In this document: positions 48,401-60,074 of the stretch, piece after piece
Layout of the letters: each line of letters begins with the position of its first letter
Numbering within the stretch: the first letter of the stretch is position 1
Assembly: GCA_018697195.1 (NCBI GenBank)
Contig: CM031878.1
Span: forward strand, 69,562,101-69,626,100
Direction: 5' to 3'
DNA: 64,000 nucleotides
Source of the DNA: Certhia americana
Lineage: Eukaryota > Chordata > Aves > Passeriformes > Certhiidae
Position numbers and translations under genes: made by a program
Notes under the pieces: model-generated
The model's database searches: none
What the model saw: only the letters and a program-made list of their open reading frames with translations
Told to the model about the DNA's origin: nothing

Positions 48401-49620
48401 TTTTCTCTGTCAGTGAATGAATCCTCAAACACAGGTTCAGCTACTGGTGTAAGCTGAAAGTTCTTTATTCTAGACATCTCTACAGCCCAAGTGAAAATAT
48501 AGCTAGTTAAGTACCTTTTTTTTCTTTTTTCCTCCTGTTTGTTTAGTTTTCAGTTCTGCAAAAGTAAGACATAATTTACTTCTCTGTAGGTTCTCTATTG
48601 CCACCTTGTTTTATTCTGTCACTCTGAAATACCACCATAGTGTATCTTGTCAGGCTGACAATTGGGCAAACCCTTAAACTCATCCCTCTCTTTCTCTGGT
48701 CTATCTAAATCTTGTCATACAACTTCTCTAAACAATTTTAATGTTATTATTTATTTATTTATAAATAAATTTGTTTATTGACTTATGCATTTGAGATTCT
48801 TGTCTGCAATGCTTCAGCTCATTAGAAAGACTTTCTGCTACTTTCTATTTGTGTTGGAGACAGCTATTTTCAGTATTTCAGAAATTAATGGGATACAAAA
48901 CAGGTGGTCAGTTGGTGCCTTTACTGTTTACTCTACATATTGACCTGATTTTCTGTGGTTTTCTTCTATTTCCACTGTTGTTTCCCATTCAAGAGAAGAA
49001 AAAGGACTGTGATGTCTGGCAGCCTGTATCTTCAAAAAGAGTTCTTGCTCATGAAGCCTATCTGGACTGCGACTGCATACTGCCCAGGCATCTAAATAAT
49101 ACAGTAAATATTCAGCAAAATTAATTTTTGAGAACCCTGAAGAGGCTTTTTTGGCAGTTATATTTCAGTGTTTTGTGACAGTAATGTGTGATACATATAT
49201 TTATTCTTTTGGTGAGAGAAAGAAAACGATATTGAGACAGTTGTTTTGAAAAAGGTAAAAAAAGTTACCTAAGTAGGCAAGAATAATTAGTGAACTCTGA
49301 CAAGGACGAGCTAACTTTTATCTGAGCAGAAAAAGCAGGAAGTTTTAGAAGAAAATGCAGAAGTCATATTTTGGCTTCAGTGGGGCTGTGTAGACTAGAA
49401 TTTGGTGAGTCAACCTACATGGAAAAGGTGCTCCATCACAGCCTCCTTGTAAAAAATTACTTTTTTTCCCTGATTTTTCTGATGTATTAATATCTCAGAC
49501 ATGCTGCAAAACTTATTCCTAAGGGTGCAGTCTTGGGCAAAAGGTGAAGAAGTACAGTCCTATTTTTTATTGTCTTCCTGTTAACTAGTTGAAAACTAGT
49601 ATTTTGAGAAAACAGTGTTA
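45489..49620. other. intergenic DNA, no gene seen
   Basis: AT-rich sequence without recognised exons or repeats. Open frames are short and overlap in several frames. Confidence 0.5.
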
Positions 49621-49625
49621 AGAAC
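49621..49625. repeat. target-site duplication of the solo LTR, left (AGAAC)
   Basis: AGAAC directly abuts the LTR end TGTCTGAG and is repeated perfectly at the other LTR end (50392-50396). Confidence 0.85.
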
Positions 49626-50391
49626 TGTCTGAGTTTGGAAAGACAGGGATGCCTGCTAGGGAACTAAAAATGGAAGCCTCCCTTGGACTTGTTATAATTC
49701 TAAAATTAAAGGGGTCTCAGGCAAAGATGTGAGGGTAGGAATAACACTTCTTTACTAGTGCATCTAACAAGGTAAGTTAACAACAATAACTATAATGTTG
49801 ACGACAGAACTAGAGAGAAAAAAAAAAACCAAAAACAAAACAACAACAACAACAACCCAGTTACTGTTCTCTGGCACCTTCCCCCCTCAGTACCGTCACA
49901 AGCTAGCAGAGTGAGCAGCAGTCCCAGGGGATGAGATGTATCCGAGGTTCAGCGGCGGTAGCTGGAGCTGTAGAAATGTCCTGGCTAGGCACAGGGTGCA
50001 GAACACAGTGTGGGGAAACCTCGAACAGAACTGAAGAAGCAGCGGGTGCAGGGCAATGGGGCAAGAGCTCTCAGCAGGGCAGGGAGAGAACAGGCTCTGA
50101 AATCCCCGGGGACACACGAACAGACGGTGGTGGGTCACTCCAAGCTGAGCTCCAGATGAGGGATGGTGAGAGCTCTCTGCCGTCCCAAAGATGAGCAGTC
50201 CTGGCAGTTTCCTCCGAGAGCAAAAAAACTGCCCTGAGCCAAAGTGAAGTCTGGCTGCCACCCTGTCTCTGACTTAGCTGCTCCCTTTGTTTTTTCCCAA
50301 GCACCCATGAGTACCCTTCAAGCACCCAGCCATTAGCTTCTTAGCAACTTCTGGGAAAAAATTCTATAAGAAAGCAACCCAACCCTCAACA
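49626..50391 (-). mobile_element. solo LTR, ERVL-like family, complete
   Basis: 766-bp solo LTR with TG...CA ends (plus strand TGTCTGAG ... CTCAACA), flanked by perfect 5-bp AGAAC duplications. On the minus strand it starts TGTTGAGGGTTGGG and ends CAAACTCAGACA. Its 3' third is about 90% similar to the 5' LTR of the provirus at 59754 (shared GTTATTGTTGTTAACTTACC and CCTACCCTCACATCTTTGCC). The 5-bp duplication fits class III/ERVL-type integration. A run of CAA triplets and A12 lies near 49820-49855. No internal retroviral sequence remains, so it formed by LTR-LTR recombination. Confidence 0.9.
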
Positions 50392-50396
50392 AGAAC
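50392..50396. repeat. target-site duplication of the solo LTR, right (AGAAC)
   Basis: Second AGAAC copy, immediately after the LTR end CTCAACA. Confidence 0.85.
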
Positions 50397-53300
50397 TCAT
50401 GTTGCTTTACAGATTTTTAATTCAGAGTTGGGTGCTAAGAAAAGTGCATAAACCCTTGATCAATACAATATTTCTGATGAAATAACAGATGAGATAACAA
50501 ATCTGGATTGATGTTGATGATGATAAAGAGCAGTGTTAAGTAATTTTGTTGTAGTAATTTATTTCTTTTAACTGAAGAACAAAATTAAACTGACATGACT
50601 GAGATACAGTATTTGGAGTCTCTTTTCAGAAGTCTTTCTTTATAGTTCAAGAAAGTCCAGTTTCAATGCTGTGATGTCCCTTTGGTTTGAGCTAACTGCA
50701 GTCTTGTCCGGAGGCTAAATTAAGGTTGAAAATTTGTGTTTATCTGTTCAAGGACTTCTAGTTTGTCAGAACAGTACAATATCCACGATTCAAAGTTTAT
50801 ATCCAGTACAGGTATAATTCTTTTAAAATATGCCTAGGATTCTTCAGCCAGACAATATAATTCCTTCAAGGAATCACATTTTTCAGGTGTAATATATTAT
50901 ATATATATATATAAAAAAAAATATTTATAATTTTAATTAGCAGATTTTCAGTCTAATGAGCTTCCAAATGTTCCTTGCATTTGCTGAGCTTTCATATAAC
51001 CACATAAAGTTCTAAGCACCTTTAATCTTAAGTTTAATCATAACCATGGTGTCCTAGTATGGTACATAATGACATCTAACTTGCAGACATTTTCTCCAGT
51101 TGTAAATTAACATTGAAAGAAAAACTGGTAAATCAAATAATTGGCACAGCATTTTTCTCAGTGTCTCTGCATCTCTGATTACTTTCAGTGGCTGAAATGG
51201 TGTACCCGTAGAATCTATAATGGGTTGTTATTGCTACCTTCATTATTTTTAGTAGTACTGCTCTAACATTTGCCTAATGGTTTTGGAGGGGTGGGCAATT
51301 TTGCAGGGTTTTATGGAATTACATTAGAAACACTGTATATTACTGAATACAAACAAATAAAATCTCTCTAAATAATATTTATGTTTAATTTTGAAGACAG
51401 AAGTTTATAAAAAAAGATAATTGTATATTTAAATAGGAGTAAGTGCAAGGCTAAAATAATTTTATCTGTTTATACTTCATTTCTTATTCTAGTGTTTGCC
51501 ACCTCATAAGTTTTAAATCCCAAATACTGCATAGGTGGTTCTGGTATATTTTAGCCCAGCTAAATCACACTCTCTTGCACTCCATGACTTCTTCCTAGCA
51601 GCTGTTTTGGAAGTAAATATAGCAGTGTTTTACTTAAAGTTACTTGAAATGTGATTTTTTAAAAAATTTAGCCTAATTGCCATGAGGAGGTGCTGAGGCC
51701 TGGTTTTAGAATCTCAGTAAAAGGCATGGGGGGTAGGTTCCAGTTCCTAGCTGAGAACTAAGATGAGAAGTGTTAACAAAAGAAATTAATAAATCCAAAA
51801 ATTTTAGATACTGCAGTGAGCTGAGTTAGGACAATCATCTATTTGCTGTACTTTTACAGCAGTTTATGGAAAAGTAATTACATTCTCCTCTGCAAGGCAG
51901 CTATTAAGATGCAGGAGAATCTTCTATTCTTAAAAAATATCACTGCGAGGTATTACAAAACCAGTATAAAGATGAGGAAGCACTTCATCACTTTGAGGTT
52001 ACTACAAGAAGCAAGGCACTACAACTTCCCTAACAAGGTACTTCCAGCTTGTTATAATGCAATTGAATAAATAATTTCTGACCAAAGAGACCTAATCTCT
52101 GCCAAGGCCATTTCAATACAGATTTACTTAATCAGTACAGACCAGTTTTTCCTGAAGCAACACTGAGAAGAGCCATTTACTACTTAACCTCATCTTTGTC
52201 CCAGGTACAAAAGGACAAATCTGCCAGAAGACATATGCATCTCAGGAATGAGGCAGGTTTTAAATTAAGAACTCTGTGCGTAACACCCTAACAGGTGGAG
52301 CATCAAGGTCTTGGGGGATCAACTTCAAAATGTTAGGAGCCTGTCTAAATACAGTACACACTAATTAAACTACAGACTAAAGCATCTGATCAGAATTTTG
52401 TGTGGTGATAAGAGTGGAATGGAAGAGTTGTTCGGAGCTTGTCTGGCTCTGCCACCGCGTTTTACTCCCTTCTGTCATTCTGTTCATGCTGAATTTCACT
52501 CCTCATTTTAATCATTTCACTGATTGCAGTGAAGCAGCGGTACTACACGCCATAATTACTGAGGCGGAGCCATTGGGATGCAAAACCATTCCTCAGTTCT
52601 TCCAAGGTATCACTGCAACTTTTCCTATTTTCCCTAATTCACTGGCAAGTAAAATGCGGGAAATGATCGTTATTTGGCAGAAGAGTGGCACCCTGTGGCT
52701 CGTGCTTGACTTTACTTTGAAATATTCAAAATCTTTCTGACTTTATCTGGCAAATGCTAGTTATTATTGTAACACAAGTTAGAAGTTATTTTAGCCCATG
52801 AAGGATTTCAGGTATCTTTTTTAGAGACATTGATGCTTTGCATATGAGATAAGAGTGCACTGGGGGCAAGAACATGAGTTCATCTTCAAAGCACTATTAA
52901 AAATTTTGTGTGTACTTCTTCAATTATTCACAGAATGCCACAAAGCCATCTCTGAGGTACTTACAGGTGATTTTATGTCCAACAGTATGGAATAAAATTA
53001 GTCAAACTGACCTGGACCTCAGTTAGTGCCTTGGGTAGGGCTTTGTGAACCTCATCCGCTCATGTTTAGAAACCTAAAATGTAGTATTTCAGTTCATTTC
53101 TCAAATAAGACATCTGCTGCTAATTTCTGCAGATTCTGTGTTCTGCAAAGGACTCTCAACAATGAGGCAGTATTCTGACCACCTTCCTGTATGACACTTC
53201 CTGTGTCCCCTGTGACACCTTTGAATGTCACTCTCACATTATCTTAAAAAAATCCTGACACACCTGCCAAAGAAAGTGAGGCAAACCAAGCCACTGTTTG

Positions 53301-54036
53301 CACTCTTATTCCGCTATTATTTAATTTATTCTTTGTTAACTAGCCCTAATACCACTACTGTTTGTTCCACAGCCTATGTGGTGAAATCTCTTTATTAATA
53401 AATCTCTGCAGAGGTTAGTGCTCTACTTGCAAAGAAGCAAAAATGTTGATGTATTTCTTTTTTTGCTGACCACCAAATTTATAGCACTCAGCACAAGTCC
53501 CAGGTGATGCGTTTTGTTCCACCAGCACAGACATGTGTCTTGGCAATGCAATTAAAGCAATAATCAGTGTTTCTAGGAGAGTAAATTATAGCTGAAACAC
53601 ACAGAAAAGTATAAAGGATTTCTACTGCATTTGGGGTGGAATTTTAGTTGTGTAAGTCAAAGCAGGGCTTTACTAAGGTCATGCTGCTCAGAACCAGACC
53701 AGCCTGTGAATCTCTTCTAGCTGCAAGTTGTTAAGTTTACGTAACTTATGCATATTTCATATGCCCCATCTTGATTCTGCACCCATATTTCAGGGTTTTG
53801 TCTCAGATATTGACGCAGCAACTGAACAGGCCCTGCTAAACTGACGTTTTTTCTCAGATATATTGAAATGAGAATCACAGTTCTAGAGCAGCAATTGCCC
53901 CTTCAGTTGGGACTGGGGTGAAGGCAACACCACTAAGGCAAGAAATCACAGAGCAACCTAACAACAAATATAAGAAAACAAAGAGCAAGAGAGAGAGTGG
54001 TTGGTGGGTGTACAATTGCATAGAGAAAAGAAAGAA
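50397..54036. other. intergenic DNA, no gene seen
   Basis: AT-rich, with a (TA)n stretch near 50888-50912. No supported gene. A 112-codon frame at 52402-52740 (plus) is not recognised and lacks support. Confidence 0.5.
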
Positions 54037-54151
54037 ATTTCACGTTAAAATATATTTTACCATTAGCAAGCATGCAGTTTCCTGTGTTGTGCAACATACA
54101 AGGGATAACTGGCAGATAGGCTGGCTAGGTTATTGCAAAAATTGCTGGAAA
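54037..54151 (+). repeat. 115-bp direct duplication, copy 1
   Basis: Near-identical to 54932-55046, in the same orientation at an offset of exactly 895 bp. Three C/T differences in 115 aligned bases and no indels. Contains GCAAGCATGCAGTTTCCTGT. Not a repeat family I recognise. Confidence 0.95.
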
Positions 54152-54931
54152 TTTTTCCTTTTGTTTTTCTTTTTTGACAGGTCTCTATCAGATTATCCGC
54201 TCTATGCAGAAAAATTACAGCAGAACAGTGGAAACACTTGACTTGCTTTAAAATTACTGCACTGGATCTGCAACAAGTGAGACACAACACTGCAGAGCTC
54301 AGTGAATAATCTGCCCTAATGACAAGTTAATTGCCATGTTTAAATAGTAACAGCTGCTGAGTGTTTTTACTATTATTTACTCTCAGGTTCATATTTCAAT
54401 AATCAATGATGCCAATAACACCTTTCAGGCCGGAGCTGTTGGATATTGCATCAGAGACTTAAAAAACAACTCCATAGCAGGAAATTTACTGAAGAGATCC
54501 TGAAAAATACGTTTAATTCTCCTGAATTTTCAAGTGGGGTTGAAAGAAAGGCATGATTTTTAAATAAATATCAGGTTCTGTAAGTACACTTGCAACCATT
54601 TATCTACTTAGGTTCTAATGCAGAACAGAAATAATGATTTTGACACGTTAGCAGAACGCATAACTGAAATCTGTCAGTATGACATTTCAGTAACTGTGCT
54701 CCATCCTGTCTGTATAGTGTTGGATGGATCATTAGCAGTTCAAAGCTCTATATTTAGGTCCTCTGAATATACACCAATAGTCTGAAAAGGGTGTAGAAGA
54801 GAATTTTTAGGTCAAAACTGTTCGTATTTAATGAAAAATGTACAAAGGTCATAATGAAATAACAAAAAAAAAATTAAAATATTCAAAATACAGTATATAG
54901 TATATATGTTTTCTTCAAAATTAGAAGTTGT
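54152..54931. other. spacer between the two 115-bp copies
   Basis: 780 bp of AT-rich unique-looking sequence. No gene or recognised repeat. Its presence once, between two short copies, is discussed in the findings. Confidence 0.5.
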
Positions 54932-55046
54932 ATTTCATGTTAAAATATATTTTACCATTAGCAAGCATGCAGTTTCCTGTGTTGTGCAACATACAAGGGA
55001 TAACTGGCAGACAGGCTGGCTAGGTTACTGCAAAAATTGCTGGAAA
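54932..55046 (+). repeat. 115-bp direct duplication, copy 2
   Basis: About 97% identical to 54037-54151. Homology begins at ATTTCA(C/T)GTTAAAAT and ends at TTGCTGGAAA. Flanks on both sides are unrelated. Confidence 0.95.
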
Positions 55047-58000
55047 CTTAAATTAAGATTCTTACACTAACATACAAAGCTTCTTTCAGAAAAAAAAAAA
55101 AAAAGTAACTTAATGATAAACTGATTTATATATGCATAGGTATTTATATTAATCTTATAGACCTAACAGGTGCTTTGTAACCATCAAGTCTTTAATAAAA
55201 GAAAAAAAATTCTAAATTTACTCTGATTTAGATGTTCTCTCTGAAAATTTCCTGATCAGTAAGAATGAAGAAGTGTTGCTTTTTCTTCTTTCACAATCTG
55301 TTTTTTTGACATGTTGTTCCATGGAAAAAATATTGAGGTATATAAAGTGCCACAACTTCACCAGTTTGGTTGTAAAAATATATGCTACTGTTAGGGGTTA
55401 TATGTATTGTAATTGCAAGATGCCTAATTATAATCTGTGGAGAGTAGCTCCCATTCAAGCCTGGACATTCAGTTTTAGGAAAGCTAATAATTAACAGAAT
55501 AAAAAAGATGGATCTTTCATCAGAAACTGAGGTTAGGTGAAGCATAGAAACATTTTAGGCAAAAGCACTTTTTATTGTTAGATACTAAAAACCCCGCATT
55601 TTTTCCCCCTCCTTCTCTGAAGGAGGAGAATAAAACTCCTTAAACTCTAGTAGCTTGGAAAACTCTTGTCCTAATTTGAAAAATTATTTAAGAATTTTAC
55701 TCTGTAGAAGACTACACCTCATAAATAAATAAATGTAAATAGTTGCATAATATAATTTTATCTACAGATATCTTTGCCTCACTTCAACAGTAGTTATTAT
55801 ATTTATGTAATAAAATATATTAATATCTAATAATATCGAGTTTATGTGTTTAACATTAGTAATACTCTCTTCATCTTTTGCAGAGAACAAAGACTAAAGC
55901 TGTAAAAGAATCCTTTTGCTGTAGATGTAAAAACAGCAAGAAATGTCTTTCAAAATAAGAACTCTTCCTCTAAAGTTTTTTGGTTTTTTTTTTCCACCTA
56001 GACTTCTCTATGAGACAGGAATGTCTGCTTTAGAGTGTATTTTGGAAGCCATACTCCCTCCTCCTTTCATCCAGAGCCCTCTGAACTGTGCACTGCAAAC
56101 ACAGAGGAGAGAAGTTTCAGCCCAAAACTTGGCTGCCAGTGCAGCACCTCGAGCTAAAAATCAACACACAGGTGTTCATGCTGATGTTATTTCCTCTGTT
56201 AGGTTTGTTTATCACAGCACTGGGGATGAACTGGTGTTTTCTACATAACAGCCTTGTCTCCTTTCACGTGGAGAAACTACCCAAACAGCCTCCCTTGCCT
56301 CTAAATGATTTCCATGAATTTTGGTTGTCATGTGTACTTTAATGCATTATAGCACCTGGAGTGGCTGCAGTTGTTCCTGAGACAGCATGGTGAATACACC
56401 AAATGTACTGTGCAAGTGTTCCCATTCTATTTTATTTTATGGATCTGTAAGGCACCACATCAGCTTCTGCATCTTTCAGACACTGCAGAGTAAGAAGTGT
56501 CATTTCTGTGTAATTTTGTTGGAGGAAGCAAAGGTGATACCCTAGTTTCCAGAGTGATGTGAGTGTGTACATCATTAAAAAAAAAAAAAAACAGTGTGAA
56601 ATAAATAAAATGAAACAACCCCTAGGGGTAATAAATAAAGCTATAAATTAATACTGACCTGTTGAATCCAGACGTGCTAAAGCCTCTACACCTGATCTAT
56701 TGCCCCCAAGAGCACAGTGATTTTGTTACCAAGAATGCAATCGGGCAAATATAATTGCCTTATTGATTTCTCTCCCCTTAAGTACCAGCATGAACAGTAG
56801 CAGAGGAGAGCTGTACTAAGCACAGGCACATCTGGCAATGCCTCAGAGTTCCAGGCAGCATCTCCATATTTTCTTTGCAATCCTATTTCCATGAGCTTCA
56901 AAGCCCTGAGATAAAGCAAAGCGATGATAACAAATAACCAGTGGCACCTAACTGAACTTCAGGCCACTGAATTATGTTGGAAGGAATGTGGCAGTATTTC
57001 CTGCTTTTGCTTTTCTAGCCTGGAAGTCATTTCTAGTCTTTCAGAGTTTCAGCTCTGCCAGAAAATGTAGCTACTAACACACACCAGTTGTGTTATATTG
57101 GAAGAACATGCCCTTAAGTGTTTAAGTTGAATTCGAAATGCAAAAGTAATCCCAAACCACAATTATCTTTTGAAAAAGTAAATAAGAACGCACTAAAATC
57201 CTTGAGGAGGGTTGATAAATCCTCCACCCTTTTAAATGCTAAAGGATGTTATATTTAAACTGTGAGCTATGAGGGATCTCTGATGATTCCCAATGCAGCT
57301 GCATGGCAGCATTTGGTGCCAGGTAGCTCATGGTGCTCCAGAGTCTGTGACCCAATCGAGTGATGCTCTCCTATTGCTTCACACAAGAGGTGTGTGATGG
57401 ATTTACACTGCTTTTAGTTTTATGAGGCTCTCAGTATGTTCATTTTCCTACTCTGAGGATTAGTTCATCTAAGAGGGTATTATTCATTATTTTGCTTTTA
57501 GCTTTCTGTAAAACAAATTAGATTTGAAAATACAAGCCCTTAAACTGAAGAAATTCTTAACTGCTAATTTATGCATCAGTTTGCCTCATGTTTCTCTTGT
57601 CTAAGTTCTCTTTAATATTGAATTCCTCAACACACCAACCTGAGGGAGTTTGTAGCAGAGTTGTGCCTTGGGAATTTTACATGAATGCCTCTGCCACCAA
57701 ATCTGTTTCCATACTAAAATGTAATCACAATCAAGAAGTCACAATAAACTGCAACATGTATCTTTATATTCTCATAAGGAACTAAAACCTGCGAGAGAAG
57801 CCCTGCATCTTCTTGTGGGTGCAAGAAAACCCTTTTGTCTTGGACATATTCCACCAACTGTGTCTAAATGTTACTTGGACAAATCAGAACTAACTTCAAA
57901 TAAGGTTCTTTCTTTATGTGAATGTTTTTTTTACTTATTACTTATTTATTTAGTGGGATCTAAGTACAACTTCTGCAACACTAACAATATTCTTATTGAA

Positions 58001-58316
58001 AACTTCATTAGATTAGGGTATTTTTTGAATGTTATGGAGGTTATTTCTGTCACCTCAAACAAATACACTAATATATACCATTCACACACATAGGGTCTGG
58101 TATTTGAACAGGAAAAATTACAATTTTACACTAGACATCAAGTGAATGAATAAAATTGTATGCCATGATTGTGTTGACTATAAGCACTTCTCCAGAACAT
58201 GCAAGCAAGTACTCAAGGGGTGTTTCGTGCAGTGGTTTTTACGCGGGCCCCTCATGCAAACATTCCCTTGTTGGTAATGGGGCAAAAAAAACTTAACTTA
58301 TTTCCAAATTTATCAA
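55047..58316. other. intergenic DNA, no gene seen
   Basis: AT-rich sequence with short homopolymers (A14 near 56579-56592). No supported gene or recognised repeat. Confidence 0.5.
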
Positions 58317-58365
58317 GTTGGACTCAATGATTTTATGGGTCTTTTCCAACTTAAATGATTCTAAG
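58317..58365 (+). mobile_element. CR1 3' terminal remnant
   Basis: About 50 bp matching the very end of plus-strand CR1: GTTGGACTCAATGATTTTAT, then GGTCTTTTCCAAC and AAATGATTCTAAG. Strongly 5'-truncated. It could alternatively be the tail of a CR1-mobilised SINE, but no tRNA-like head is seen upstream. Confidence 0.7.
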
Positions 58366-59753
58366 TAGAGAAAGCTGAGGTTAATCCACTGTGACCATGC
58401 AAATGAAAAATCACTCTGTTGGATCTGAGTTGTGTTTTGGAATGGCTGATGTTTACGTATGTCCTTTCTTCTTTCTGTGAAATCTATCAGCCTGAAAACC
58501 TACAATTATTGCTGTAGAAGAGCAAACTTTTTCCCAGAAATAAAATTTTATTAGCAAGATTCAAGAATTTGAAGTGGCAGGTTGTCAGAGCCTAGTGAAA
58601 CCAGGTTATTTCGGGCTGTTTTCCAAAGTAATAGAAGTTCACTCTGGGGACGAAAAATTATTTTTAAGAGGTGATATTGTAAAACAGTGAAAGGAAAAGG
58701 TGTTCTTACTCTCTGCAATTGTGATAATCTGTTCTGTTTATTTCGACATCAGTCTTAATTTAAATTACACAGTCTTAAAAATGAAGTATTTAAACTAAGA
58801 AGTACCCTTGCAGCCATACTTTCAACTGAGACATTCTAAAACAGGAGATTACAGAAAACAAACAAACAAACAAACTAATAAAATTTGATGTTTGTGTCAG
58901 TTTTTTCCCTGCATGTTTGAGTAACTATTTCATTGAAAGTGCTACTGGTTTCTTTTCCTTACCTGCACCAGGAATAAGAATTCAAAATTGTATTTGAAAT
59001 CCATGAGTGCTGCATTGATGGGGAGGCAAATTCTTTGCAGCAATATTGTGCATGTAGTAATATATAATACAAGGAACAATGCTGATATATAATTACATAT
59101 AAATTATGTTTATAGCTATATATTTTTTCTTTGTATTACATATAGAATCTATGGTTACTGTGACTTAAAACCAATAGAAGTTTGGACCTTACAGACAGTG
59201 ATTCCTGTTACTGCAAGCCTAATACCAGCTATTAAATAAAGGCCATATGATAGCTTGATTTTCAACAGTACAAACATGTGGTAAAGCCACATAATCGATT
59301 ATGTCAATGAGTGTGTGCTATTTATGGTCCAATGGCTCCAGGGGACACTGGTTGCATAAACCAGAAATTGGGAATTAAGATTACTACACACTGGAATGTT
59401 ACGGACAAAATTTAGTTTTAGAAGAAAATGCACTGTCATCAGGGTGCTGTAGTGATTTTTCCAACAAAGTGTGTATCTGTTGATAAGACTGAAGATGCTG
59501 AATGTTAAGTAGTTGTCCCAAGACCCCAGCCAAGTATTTTTTTCCACCTGATAGCTACTGAATGCTACTGTAAAATGAAGACAGATTGCCTCCACATAAA
59601 AGTATTTTTACTCTTACACAGTAGAAAACTTACTAAAATTCCAATACTCAATGTCTTTTTTTAATCTGTGTTTTCAAATCATCGATAATTCCATTTTACA
59701 TCTAAAGTTTTCATCTTTTTTTTACTTATATATTTGAAAGCCTGTTTTGTACC
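58366..59753. other. intergenic DNA, no gene seen
   Basis: AT-rich flank of the provirus. Contains a short (CAAA)n run near 58858-58874. The five bases before the provirus (GTACC) are the expected left target-site duplication, but the partner lies outside the window. Confidence 0.5.
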
Positions 59754-60007
59754 TGTTGGAGGTTGGGTTGTTGCTGTTTGTTGGTTGTTTTTTTTTTTTT
59801 CTCTCCAGTTCTGTTTGTTGTCAACAATATAGTTATTGTTGTTAACTTACCTTGTTAGGCTCACTAAAGTAAAGAACAGTAAAGAACTGTTATTCCTACC
59901 CTCACATCTTTGCCCGAGACCCCTTTAATTTTAGAATTATAACAAGTCCAAAGGAAGCTTCCATTTTTAGTTCCCTAGCAGACACCCTGTCTTTCCAAAC
60001 TAAGACA
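59754..60007 (+). mobile_element. 5' LTR of provirus, about 520 bp deleted
   Basis: Begins TGTTGGAGGTTGGGTTG and ends CCAAACTAAGACA, the same termini as the solo LTR at 49626-50391, but only 254 bp long. The part corresponding to 49859-50380 of the solo copy is absent. The junction falls at a GGGTTG motif present at both edges of the missing segment in the full-length copy. Most of U3, and so probably the promoter, is lost. A short duplication of AGTAAAGAAC (59872-59888) is private to this copy. Confidence 0.85.
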
Positions 60008-60012
60008 GATTT

Positions 60013-60030
60013 TGGCACCCAATGTGCGGC
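60013..60030 (+). promoter_or_regulatory. retroviral primer binding site, tRNA-Lys-like
   Basis: TGGCACCCAATGTGCGGC, five bases after the LTR end. It fits the 3' end of tRNA-Lys (TGGCGCCCAACGTGGGGC type) at 15 of 18 positions. Spumaviruses and many betaretroviruses use this tRNA, whereas mammalian ERVL usually use tRNA-Leu. Confidence 0.7.
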
Positions 60031-60074
60031 CTGAGGGCATCGAGAGAAAAAGGGTAAAAAAGGAATAACAGCTT

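Noticed and set aside
58200..58365. CR1-tailed SINE with a tRNA-like head
   Set aside because: No A/B-box-like sequence is visible upstream of the CR1-like end, so only the CR1 remnant is called.
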